From Flavobacteriaceae bacterium (GTDB lineage: Bacteria > Bacteroidota > Bacteroidia > Flavobacteriales > Flavobacteriaceae), in NCBI GenBank assembly GCA_030828025.1, contig JAURDG010000024.1, forward strand, positions 1 to 11,682: a stretch of 11,682 bases of DNA, written 5' to 3'. Below, piece after piece: positions 1-7,800 of this stretch (position 1 is the stretch's first letter; every line of letters begins with the position of its first letter). A program made the position numbers and the translations under genes. The notes below the pieces were generated by a model that was not told the origin of the DNA, ran no database searches, and saw only the letters and a list, made by a program, of their open reading frames with translations.

Positions 1-468
1 ATGCCTATTAAAAGTTTTCAAGCAGCACGTCAAAAACTCATTTCTAATCGTAGAAAATCACTTTTAGTTCGAGACTATATGACACGCAATTTGATTACTT
101 TCTCCCCAGAGCAATCTATTTTAGAGGTCATGCGGATTCTTATCCGCAATAAAATATCTGGTGGTCCAGTTTTGGACGAAATGACCCGATTAGTTGGAAT
201 TATTTCTGAGGCAGACTGTATCAAGCATCTTTCGGAAAGTAAATATTTTAACCAACCTTTTTTTGATCGAAAAGTGATGGATACTATGTCTGTAAGCCCA
301 GATACCATTGAAGCAGATAAAACTATTTTTGATGCTGCATCGGTTTTTCATGATACCAACCGTCGAAGGCTTCCTGTTTTGGACCAAGGTAGATTGGTGG
401 GGCAAATTAGTCGGCAAGATGTTGTAAAAGCAGCGTTAATGTTGCGCAGTCAACAGTGGCGTAAATAA
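1..468 (+). CDS. Two-CBS-domain protein, probable adenine-nucleotide sensor
   Basis: A soluble 155-residue protein made of two CBS repeats after a short basic tail. CBS1 covers about residues 24-77 and CBS2 about 91-147. Each repeat ends in the usual G-x-h-S-x-x-D pattern (SEAD at 69-72, SRQD at 137-140), which in this fold contacts the ribose of bound adenine nucleotides. CBS pairs normally sense AMP, ATP or S-adenosylmethionine and regulate a partner. No catalytic domain is attached, so the partner is unknown. The ATG is the first base of the window, so a longer gene cannot strictly be excluded, but the length and the MPIKSF start fit the small CBS proteins I know from flavobacteria. The SSB gene follows after 25 bases on the same strand, so the two may be co-transcribed. 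The fold assignment is firm; the ligand and role are not. Confidence 0.9.
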   Translation: MPIKSFQAARQKLISNRRKSLLVRDYMTRNLITFSPEQSILEVMRILIRNKISGGPVLDEMTRLVGIISEADCIKHLSESKYFNQPFFDRKVMDTMSVSPDTIEADKTIFDAASVFHDTNRRRLPVLDQGRLVGQISRQDVVKAALMLRSQQWRK

Positions 469-493
469 CATGTAATTCTAAACCCCAAATATT

Positions 494-820
494 ATGAGTA
501 CTATTCAAAACAACGTACAACTTATCGGACATTTGGGCGATGCCCCCGAAGAAGTCAAGCTAGATTCAACAAAAAAGATGGTAAAGTTTTCCATTGCAAC
601 AAATATTCGTTTTAAAAACAAAGGTGGCGAGGCTGTAGAAAACACCCAATGGCATCGTATTGTTGCTTGGAATAAGCTAGCAGAAGTATGCCTAAACCAC
701 CTGAGTAAAGGAAGCCATGTCGCTTGTCAAGGACGGCTAATCTACAGGGATTACGAAACTAAATCTGGTGAAAAAAGACAGGCTGCAGAAATTCATCTGG
801 AAGATTTATTGATGCTTTAA
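494..820 (+). CDS. Short single-stranded-DNA-binding protein (SSB family)
   Basis: A 108-residue OB-fold protein. It shows the SSB pattern in order: NNVQLIGHLGDAPE at the N-terminus, FSIATN (32-37), the ENTQWHRIVAWNKLAEV stretch (49-65), KGSHVACQGRL (72-82) and a closing strand ending LEDLLML. It should bind single-stranded DNA during replication, repair or recombination. The protein stops at the end of the OB fold. It lacks the flexible linker and the acidic tip ending in Pro-Phe that replicative SSBs use to recruit partners, so it looks like the short paralogue common in Bacteroidota. For that reason the symbol ssb is not given. Its TAA stop overlaps the stop of the convergent HDAC-family gene. 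No good promoter box was seen in the 25 bases upstream, consistent with read-through from the CBS gene. Confidence 0.9.
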   Translation: MSTIQNNVQLIGHLGDAPEEVKLDSTKKMVKFSIATNIRFKNKGGEAVENTQWHRIVAWNKLAEVCLNHLSKGSHVACQGRLIYRDYETKSGEKRQAAEIHLEDLLML

Positions 821-1719
821 CCAAAGATATCCTCAGCAGTGCGATAGGTATTGGCGTGCGCTTCAACAATTAAATTGACATCTGGCGCATAGCCACCGCC
901 CATACTGCATTGTACAGGAATATTTCGCTGGTGACAGGCGGAAAGCACGAGCGTATCCCTTTCTTTTGTTCCCTCGAGTGATAGTGATAAACGGCCTAGT
1001 TTATCTTCTTTTAGCACATCAACACCGCAGAGATAAAACACAAAATCTGGAACGACTTGATCGAATAGTTTATCTAACTGTTTTGTTAAAAGCCTTAGGT
1101 ATTCTGTGTCGGTGGTGTTGTCTGCAAGTGCGATGTCCAAGTCACTGCGTTCTTTTTGAAAAGGATAGTTGGATTTTCCATGCATGGAAAAGGTAAAAAC
1201 ATGCGGGTTTTGTGCAAAAAGTGCTGCGGTGCCATTCCCTTGATGTACGTCCAAGTCAATAATCAATAGTTGTTTTGCTGCTTTGTTGTGCAGCAAGTAG
1301 TTTGCGGCAATTCCCTGATCATTGAGCAAGCAAAAGGCTTCGCCACGGTCAAAAAAAGCGTGATGTGTTCCGCCAGCAATATTAAACGAGATGCCATGCG
1401 CTAAGGCATAATCACAACCTTTAAGGGTGCCTTGTGCGATAATGCACTCGCGATCAATTAGTTTTTTAGAAAGTGGAAAGCCAATTTTTCGGGCTTCCTT
1501 TTTTGGTAAAGACAAGTCTAAAAGTTGTTGGAAATACACCATGCTGTGCGTGCGTAAAACATGCTTATCGGCAATTCTTGTGGGTGTAAAAAACTGCTCT
1601 CTTGTGCAGGTTCCTTCGCGTAGGAGTTGTTCGGGTAATAGCTCGTATTTTAACATTGGAAACCGATGACCATCGGGCAGCGGATGAGCGTAAATCGGAT
1701 GATGGGCAATGCGAATCAT
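817..1719 (-). CDS. Histone deacetylase family zinc hydrolase
   Basis: A class II-like HDAC/acetoin-utilization-family protein, which removes acyl groups from amines through a zinc-bound water. Numbering here is from a GTG at 1725. The HH pair lies at 121-122 (GGTHHAF), zinc ligands are D159 and H161 in DLDVHQGNGT, the third is D236 in CGVDVLKEDKLG, and the transition-state tyrosine is Y279 in MGGGY. All catalytic residues are therefore present. I prefer the ATG two codons in (1719), giving 300 residues beginning MIRIAHHPIYAHPLP, because family members typically begin there. The natural substrate is unknown; in bacteria it may be acetyl-polyamines, small acetyl-amides or acetyl-lysine on proteins. 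The gene lies 17 bases downstream of the small membrane protein gene and is probably the last gene of the metG operon. Its stop overlaps the convergent SSB stop. Confidence 0.9.
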   Translation of the reverse strand: MIRIAHHPIYAHPLPDGHRFPMLKYELLPEQLLREGTCTREQFFTPTRIADKHVLRTHSMVYFQQLLDLSLPKKEARKIGFPLSKKLIDRECIIAQGTLKGCDYALAHGISFNIAGGTHHAFFDRGEAFCLLNDQGIAANYLLHNKAAKQLLIIDLDVHQGNGTAALFAQNPHVFTFSMHGKSNYPFQKERSDLDIALADNTTDTEYLRLLTKQLDKLFDQVVPDFVFYLCGVDVLKEDKLGRLSLSLEGTKERDTLVLSACHQRNIPVQCSMGGGYAPDVNLIVEAHANTYRTAEDIFG

Positions 1720-1736
1720 TGCCACAAATATACCCC

Positions 1737-1955
1737 TTATCGTTTTCTTTTTTCTCGTAGAATAAAGGATGCGACGATCAAGCCAAACCCAATAAGGAAT
1801 AAAAACTGATATAAACCGTTTTCCTTTTTAAATAGAAAAAGATCTTCAACAAAACTGTCAATGCCTATTTCTACAAATGAAAGAACTAGAGAAGAAATTA
1901 CTACAAGGGCAAAGCCAATGGCGAAAAGCTTTTTATACGTAGGAAACTCGGGCAT
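1737..1955 (-). CDS. Small two-helix membrane protein, function unknown
   Basis: A 72-residue protein with two hydrophobic segments, about residues 10-30 (a run rich in Ile, Val, Leu and Ser) and 48-67. They are separated by a short loop containing acidic residues and Lys-Lys (43-44), and the C-terminus is very basic (REKRKR). The positive C-terminus suggests both ends face the cytoplasm, with the acidic loop outside; this is inference from the positive-inside rule. I do not recognise a family. It is likely a real gene because it fits with small gaps between two same-strand genes (52 bases after metG and 17 before the HDAC-family start), has an ATG start, and shows a coherent hydrophobic pattern rather than the random composition of a shadow frame. 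Confidence 0.7.
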   Translation of the reverse strand: MPEFPTYKKLFAIGFALVVISSLVLSFVEIGIDSFVEDLFLFKKENGLYQFLFLIGFGLIVASFILREKRKR

Positions 1956-2007
1956 ATTGATATGATCTGGTAATGTAAATCTATCAAATTCTTTTCGAAT
2001 AGAAAAA

Positions 2008-3675
2008 TTACCCTAGCTTTTCTTGCTGTAATTGAATGGCTTCGTCTTCGATTTTTTCAAACAACAACTCGGCTTTTCCCAGGATATGGCCACTATTGAT
2101 TAAAGGCAATTCTTTGGTGGCTTCCCAACTACTTTCCTCGAGCTGCATCATGGCAATAAGCTTAGCAGCAATATGCGGCAAAAAAGGTCCAGATAAAGTA
2201 GCCAAACTTGCGGCAACTTGCATTGCAGTAAACATAATGGTCGCTACCCGTTTAGGATTAGTTTTGATGAGCTTCCAAGGCTCTTCGTCTGCCAAATACT
2301 TATTTCCCAAGCGTGCTATTTGTATCATTTCTTGGCTAGCAGCTCTAAATTTATACTGGTTTAACAAACTCGAGATTTGGTCGGGAGCGACACTCAATTG
2401 GATGAGCAACTGCTTATCCACCTCGTGTTGCTCATGAGGACTTGGTACTATCCCGTCATAATATTTGTGCATCAACACCATAACCCTGTTGATGAAATTC
2501 CCGAAAATAGCAACCAATTCGCTGTTGTTTCGTGTTTGGAAGTCATTCCACGTAAAGTCGTTGTCTTTTGTTTCAGGGGCATTTGCCGTGAGGACATAGC
2601 GCAAAACATCTTCTTTGTTTGGAAAATCGACTAGGTACTCATGCAGCCAAACCGCCCAATTTTTGGAGGTAGATAATTTTTGCCCTTCAAGGTTTAAAAA
2701 CTCATTTGCTGGCACGTTTTGGGGTAAGATATAATCATTCATTGACTTGAGAACAGCAGGAAAAATGATGCAATGGAAAACAATGTTGTCTTTGCCAATA
2801 AAGTGTACCAATTCGGTTTCCTTGTCCTGCCAATAAGGCTTCCAGTCTTTGTTGTTTTGCTTTGCCCATTCTTTGGTGGCAGACACGTAGCCAATAGGTG
2901 CATCAAACCAAACATACAACACTTTGTTTTCACCACCAGCGACAGGCACGGGAATTCCCCAGGCTAAATCGCGCGTGACAGCTCTGGGCTTCAGTCCATC
3001 ATCTAACCATGATTTTACTTGTCCTAAAACATTTGGCTTCCAGTCCTTTTGATGACCTTCTAAAATCCACTCACGTAAAAACTCCTCGTATCTATTCAAT
3101 GGTAAATACCAATGTGTGGTGGATTTCAGCGAAGGTGTTGCACCCGAAAGTGCCGATTTAGGCTCAATCAGGTCAGTAGCATTAAGCGAGCTGCCACAAG
3201 CCTCACATTGATCGCCATAGGCCTCTGTGTGTTGGCATTTTGGGCAAGTGCCCACCACATAACGATCGGCTAAAAATTGGTGTTCTTTTTCATCATATAA
3301 CTGCGCTGATGTAATGGTCTCAAAACAATCGTTGTCATGCATTGTTTTAAAAAACTCTTGGGCTGTTTCGTGATGAACCTCACTTGAGGTGCGTCCATAA
3401 TAATCGAAGGATATGCCAAAAGAATCAAACGAGTCTTTAATAATATGGTGGTATTTATCAATGATTTCTTTAGGTGTTACCCCTTCCTTTTTGGCTTTCA
3501 TGGAAATGGCCACACCATGCTCATCGCTTCCGCAAATAAACAAAACTTCTTTACCACACAAACGCAGGTATCGCGCATAAATATCGGCAGGTACATATAC
3601 GCCAGCCAAGTGTCCAATGTGAATGGGACCATTGGTATAGGGCAGGGCAGCGGTAATCGTGTAGCGTTTACTCAT
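2008..3675 (-). CDS. metG: Methionyl-tRNA synthetase lacking the C-terminal tRNA-binding domain
   Basis: Charges tRNA-Met with methionine in the cytoplasm. Numbering is from the ATG at 3675 (555 residues). The class I signature HIGH is at 19-22. A four-cysteine zinc knuckle, CPKC and CEAC, has cysteines at 144, 147, 157 and 160. The KMSKS loop is present as KLSTS at 333-337. An anticodon-binding helical domain fills the rest and ends in a Lys/Gln/Glu-rich linker (IQLQQEKLG). Many bacterial MetG proteins, including flavobacterial ones of about 680-690 residues, continue from here into an OB-fold tRNA-binding domain; this one stops at that junction. A TTG at 3693 would extend the frame by six codons but overlaps the predicted -7 promoter box, and MSKRYTITAALPYTNGP is the normal family start, so the ATG is preferred. 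It is the probable first gene of a three-gene operon. Confidence 0.95.
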   Translation of the reverse strand: MSKRYTITAALPYTNGPIHIGHLAGVYVPADIYARYLRLCGKEVLFICGSDEHGVAISMKAKKEGVTPKEIIDKYHHIIKDSFDSFGISFDYYGRTSSEVHHETAQEFFKTMHDNDCFETITSAQLYDEKEHQFLADRYVVGTCPKCQHTEAYGDQCEACGSSLNATDLIEPKSALSGATPSLKSTTHWYLPLNRYEEFLREWILEGHQKDWKPNVLGQVKSWLDDGLKPRAVTRDLAWGIPVPVAGGENKVLYVWFDAPIGYVSATKEWAKQNNKDWKPYWQDKETELVHFIGKDNIVFHCIIFPAVLKSMNDYILPQNVPANEFLNLEGQKLSTSKNWAVWLHEYLVDFPNKEDVLRYVLTANAPETKDNDFTWNDFQTRNNSELVAIFGNFINRVMVLMHKYYDGIVPSPHEQHEVDKQLLIQLSVAPDQISSLLNQYKFRAASQEMIQIARLGNKYLADEEPWKLIKTNPKRVATIMFTAMQVAASLATLSGPFLPHIAAKLIAMMQLEESSWEATKELPLINSGHILGKAELLFEKIEDEAIQLQQEKLG

Positions 3676-3679
3676 AGTC

Positions 3680-3706
3680 AAAATTCGGCACAAAAATAGG
3701 AATTTT
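3680..3706. repeat. 7-base inverted repeat bracketing the metG -7 box
   Basis: AAAATTC at 3680-3686 is the exact reverse complement of GAATTTT at 3700-3706, with 13 bases between the arms. The arm centres are 20 bases apart, about two helical turns. The predicted metG -7 box (3691-3698) lies in the spacer. This is the geometry of a dimeric repressor site, but the arms are AT-rich and short, so chance is possible. Confidence 0.4.
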
Positions 3707-3719
3707 ACGGCCGAGCAAT
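3691..3719 (-). promoter_or_regulatory. Predicted metG promoter, Bacteroidota type
   Basis: Read on the minus strand, the -7 element TATTTTTG (3698 down to 3691) matches the TAnnTTTG consensus exactly. An ATTG at 3719-3716 can serve as the -33 element, with 17 bases between the two. The G of the -7 box is 15 bases before the metG ATG, so the mRNA leader should be only about ten bases. TATTTTTG also occurs by chance inside coding regions of this window, so the support comes from position and spacing together. Confidence 0.5.
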
Positions 3720-3756
3720 GCGGTGTTTTTTATCTTTAAGCACCTAATCACACCAC

Positions 3757-4113
3757 ATGGATACCTACAATAAAGGAAAAACAGGTGAGCAACTCGCCGC
3801 AGCCTACCTTCAAAAACTAGGCTATACTGTACTGGCTACCAATTTTTACTACCAAAAAGCAGAGATAGATATTATTGCACAACAGGGCAACATCCTTTGT
3901 ATAGTTGAGGTAAAATGGCGCCAATCGGATGCTTTTGGTGCTCCACATGTGTTTGTTACGCCAAAAAAAAGAAAGCTGTTGGCACACGCAGCAGCATACT
4001 ACATTCAGCAAATTGGCTGGCAAGGCGAAACCCGTTTTGACATTATCAGCATCGTGGGAAATGCACAGCAACCCAACATCGAACACATCAAAGGGGCGTT
4101 TTATTTTTTCTAA
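3757..4113 (+). CDS. YraN/UPF0102 family nuclease-fold protein
   Basis: A 118-residue protein with the complete UPF0102 pattern: GKTGEQLAAAYLQKLGY (7-23), EIDIIA (36-41), VEVKWR (50-55), FGAP (60-63), RFDIISI (93-99) and a final IEHIKGAFYFF. The acidic residues and lysine E11, D38, E51 and K53 fit the active site of the PD-(D/E)XK endonuclease-like fold to which this family belongs. The family's exact biological role is not settled; links to DNA processing or recombination have been suggested. Length is typical. It is divergent from metG, with an 81-base shared upstream region. TATCTTTA at 3731-3738 resembles a -7 element (one mismatch) 18 bases before the ATG, but no convincing -33 box accompanies it. 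The ACT-domain gene follows after 61 bases and appears to have its own promoter box. Confidence 0.9.
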   Translation: MDTYNKGKTGEQLAAAYLQKLGYTVLATNFYYQKAEIDIIAQQGNILCIVEVKWRQSDAFGAPHVFVTPKKRKLLAHAAAYYIQQIGWQGETRFDIISIVGNAQQPNIEHIKGAFYFF

Positions 4114-4149
4114 TAATGTTATATTTTAAACATTTTGTGATTTTATTTA

Positions 4150-4157
4150 TATATTTG
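4150..4157 (+). promoter_or_regulatory. Candidate -7 promoter box of the ACT-domain gene
   Basis: TATATTTG matches TAnnTTTG exactly and ends 17 bases before the ATG at 4175. The nearest upstream TTTG (4134-4137) is only 12 bases away, shorter than the usual spacing of about 17-23, so the -33 half is weak. The surrounding 61 bases between genes are strongly AT-rich, which raises the chance of a random match. Confidence 0.35.
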
Positions 4158-4174
4158 TGAAATAATTAAAATTC

Positions 4175-4834
4175 ATGAAAACCATAGCAGCTGCGGTTGA
4201 GTCCTATATCCGATCAAAACCATTTTTAATTAGTGCACTTACACAAGGAATCATCAATCTAACATCTCTTTCGCGCATGATGCAAGATGAGATTCAAGAG
4301 CAAATTCAAAAACCAGTACGTACTGGAGCCATTGTTATGGCACTTAAGCGTCTATCTTCAGATTTGGAGTTTCGTCATGCACACAAAATCATAAAAACCC
4401 TAAAAAACATTGGTGATATTACGGTTCGTTCATCGCTAGCAGATTACAATTTTAAGGTTTCCGACACGCTTTTGGCTGCTCAAGCACAACTCTTGGCAAA
4501 ACTCCAACTATCTAGCGAAAATTTTTACACCTCATCTCGTGGTGTGCATGAATGTAACATTGTGGTAAGTCAGCACCTTTCCCCTTTGGTTGATAAATTT
4601 TTGGCAAATGAAGAGTGCTTACACAAAGAAGAAAGCCTCTCATCAATTACGCTAAAACTGCCCACAGAAAACGTAGCTATTCCTGGGATTTATTACTTTG
4701 TTTTCCAACGTCTTTCTTGGGAAGGCATCAATATTTATGAAGTTATATCTACTTCAAATGAGTTTACCATTCTTGTTAATGATGAGCAAGTAGATAAGGC
4801 GTTTCGGGTGGTTAAAGACTTGAAGCAGTTGTAG
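4175..4834 (+). CDS. Stand-alone ACT-domain protein, aspartokinase-like C-terminus
   Basis: A 219-residue protein. The C-terminal part, about residues 157-217, reads as an ACT domain closest to the regulatory domains of aspartokinases: a first strand (SSITLKLP), the loop containing PG at 170-171, a helix, WEGINIYEVISTSNEFTILV (182-201), then a helix ending VVKDLKQL. No kinase signature (KFGGxS or GREGSD) is present, so an 'aspartate kinase' label would be wrong. The N-terminal 80 residues are helical and include a conserved-looking stretch VRTGAIVMALKRLSSDLEF (48-66) that could be a winged-helix-like unit; this is inference. Residues 80-145, starting GDITVRSS, may form a second, diverged ACT-like unit. 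Similar proteins occur in other flavobacteria. A role as an amino-acid sensor or transcriptional regulator is plausible. The 3' end overlaps convergent mfd by 23 bases. Confidence 0.8.
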   Translation: MKTIAAAVESYIRSKPFLISALTQGIINLTSLSRMMQDEIQEQIQKPVRTGAIVMALKRLSSDLEFRHAHKIIKTLKNIGDITVRSSLADYNFKVSDTLLAAQAQLLAKLQLSSENFYTSSRGVHECNIVVSQHLSPLVDKFLANEECLHKEESLSSITLKLPTENVAIPGIYYFVFQRLSWEGINIYEVISTSNEFTILVNDEQVDKAFRVVKDLKQL

Positions 4835-7800
4835 GTTCGGCTAGCTTTTTGAGTGCATCAATTGCAGCAGTGATGCTGTGGACCTCCGTCAAGACCAAAA
4901 TTAATTTTTGCCCTTCCTTGGTGTTTTTTTCTTTCAGTTGTGCGTTTTTCAGTCGCCCTAATTGTTCTAGTAAATACTTAAAACGGTCTTCCTGGTAAAA
5001 AGCACTTTCGGGTGCTGCATGGAATCTGCAGATACACTTTTGCTTTTTAAGGATAATTTTTTCAAATCCTAGCGATGCGCCCAACCATTTTAAGCGAACA
5101 CTATCAAAAAGTTCAAGTGTAGGTTCTGGCAAGGCACCAAAACGATCAACAAGCGCAACAGAAAATTCCTCTAATTCTTCTTCTGTTTTTAGCTCTGCTA
5201 ACTTTTGGTATTGACTTAGCCGCTCGGTCACGTTATTGATGTAGTCAGTCGGTAAAAAAACCTCAAAATCGGTATCCAACACTAGCTCTTTTGCACGTGT
5301 TTTGTGATTTGGGTACAGGGCTTTAAACTCATTTTCTTGCAACTCTTCAATGGCATCCTTTAGGATTTTTTGATAAGTTTCAAAGCCAATATCGTTGATA
5401 AAGCCACTTTGTTCACCACCGAGTAGGTCGCCAGCCCCACGAATTTCCAAATCCTTCATGGCAATCTGAAAACCGGATCCCAAGGCGGTGTATTGGCTGA
5501 TGGCTTCCATTCGTTTTCGTGCGTCTTCTGTCATCACAGAAGAAGGAGGCGAAATCAAGTAGCAAAAGGCTTTTTTGTTGCTGCGCCCCACACGCCCACG
5601 CATCTGATGTAAATCACTAAGCCCAAAATTATGGGCGTTATTTATAAAAATGGTATTTGCATTGGGAACATCCAAACCACTTTCAATAATGGTTGTAGTA
5701 ACCAAAATATCGTATTGCCCATTAATGAATCCCAGCATAACCCGTTCTAAGGTATTTCCAGGAAGTTGTCCATGAGCCGTTGCAATTCGAGCATCGGGAA
5801 TAAGCCGCTGTAGCATACCCGAAATTTCCTTAATATTTTCAATACGGTTATGCACAAAAAACACTTGACCACCACGTTGTAATTCGTAAATCACGCCATC
5901 GCGAATGTGCTCTTCGCTCCAAGAAATTACCTGACTTTCTATGGGGTATCTGTTGGGTGGTGCCGTATTGATGACAGACAAATCACGGGCAGCCATCAGG
6001 CTAAACTGCAAGGTTCTGGGGATTGGCGTAGCTGTCAGCGTCAGTACGTCCACATGTTCTTTGAGCGAGCGTAACTTTTCCTTAACACCAACACCAAACT
6101 TTTGTTCTTCATCGACAATTAACAAGCCCAAATCCTTAAACGAAACCCCCTTGCCAACCAACTGATGCGTACCAATGACGATGTCAATCGTTCCATTAGC
6201 GATACCTCCAAGCACCTCCTTTTTTTGCTTGTTGGTTCGAAATCTATTGAGGTAGTCAACAGTAACGGGAAATTCACGGAGTCGTTCCAAAAAGGTGTTG
6301 TAATGCTGAAAAGCCAATATGGTTGTGGGCACCAAAACAACAACTTGCTTGCCGTTATCTACGGCTTTAAAGGCAGCCCGAATGGCCACTTCTGTTTTGC
6401 CAAATCCAACATCGCCGCAGACCAGCCTATCCATAGGTTTTTGGTCTTCCATGTCTTGTTTTACCGCTGCTGTTGCCGTGCGCTGGTCGGGTGTGTCTTC
6501 AAACAAAAAAGACGCCTCCAGCTCGTGTTGCAGGTAGCTATCGGGACCGCAGGCAAAGCCTTTGTTTAGCCGCCGTTTTGCATAAACTTGAATAAGATTA
6601 AAGGCAATTTCTTTGACTTTCTTTTTGGTTTTTTGTTTGATTTTATTCCATGCGCCCGAGCCTAATTTATAGACTTTTGGTGCAGCGCCATCTTTTCCAT
6701 TGTATTTCGAGATTTTGTGCAGCGAATGAATACTGACATACAAGATGTCTCGGTCGCCATAAAAAAGCTTAATTGCTTCTTGGGATTTTCCTTCAACCTC
6801 AATGCGCTGCAATCCGCCAAAGGTTCCAATCCCGTGATCAATATGGGTAACATAATCGCCTACTTCCAGTTGAGCGAGGGCTTTTAGCGAGATGGCTTGT
6901 TTTTTGGCGTATCCATTGTTTAGCCGAAACTTATGATAGCGCTCAAAAAGCTGATGGTCGGTATAACAAACTAGTTGTGCATCGACATCAATAAACCCTT
7001 GATATAGCGGCGCCACCCAAAAAAGAACAGCTGTTTCTGGAGCGAGTTCCTCAATGATTTGCTCCAGTCGTTCTTTTTGGGTTTCAGAAGCACAAAAAAT
7101 ATGATTCACACGCTGCTGTTCTACATTTTCACGCAAATGGGTAACAAGCCAATCAAATTTCCGTTTAAAATGCGGTTGCGGTTGACAATCAAATACTACT
7201 GAAGGGCTTTTGCCAGCACCTGAAAATGAAATGTGCTTTAACTGTGCTAAATCGTTTAAAAAAGAAGCACCATCTACAAAAAGAGCTGCTGGCGGAAGAC
7301 GTTTTAGTGGGCTATCCAAGGTGGCAAAATTTTCTTGAGCAACAGCAAAAAGCTTATCTAAGGCTGCCGTACTTAGTTGCTCGTGTTGCACACATAGCAG
7401 CGCATCGCTTTCTAGAAACGATAGCAGCGATTGGCGTTCGTTTTTAGAGTCTTTTTCTTCAATGTTCGCCAAGACACGAATGTTGTGATGCACGGCTGTA
7501 GAGCGTTGGGTGCTTATGTCAAAGCTGCGCATGGTATCCACTTCATCACCAAAAAACTCGATTCGATACGGCTCACTATGATTAAAGGAATACACGTCTA
7601 AAATACCTCCTCGAACAGCAAACGACCCAGGCTCTGTGACAAAATCAACCCGTGTAAAGCCAAATTCAAACAGTGTTTCGTTTACAAAGTCAATGCTCAG
7701 CTCGTCACCTTGATTGACTTCAAGGGTTTTTCGCTGCATTTCTTTTGGGGTTAGCACTTGTTCAAAGAGCGCCTCTGGATAAGTAACCACCAGTTGCTTG

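Noticed and set aside
324..331. TATTTTTG promoter box inside the CBS gene (and another near 11348 in the acyltransferase gene)
   Set aside because: They are internal to coding sequence, and the gene starts that follow do not match. They show how often this AT-rich octamer arises by chance.
1956..2007. Frameshift or pseudogene remnant explaining the short MetG
   Set aside because: The 52 bases between the stop and the next gene do not encode a piece of the missing domain in any frame. The short stem near 1988-2000 (ATTC/GAAT) is too small for a terminator.
2036..2437. A 133-codon open frame on the plus strand opposite metG
   Set aside because: It lies wholly inside metG, whose protein is unmistakable. 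The predicted product has no recognisable domain and the composition of an antisense shadow.
2641..2700. Apparent loss of the KMSKS motif in methionyl-tRNA synthetase
   Set aside because: KLSTS at residues 333-337 is a known functional variant of the loop in this MetG group, so it is not a defect.
3731..3738. TATCTTTA as a full promoter for the yraN-family gene
   Set aside because: One mismatch in the -7 element and no TTG at 17-23 bases upstream. Mentioned in the gene entry only.
6165..6569. A 134-codon open frame on the plus strand opposite mfd, with an overlapping 72-codon frame
   Set aside because: Both lie antisense to the conserved motor domain of Mfd and show no domain features.
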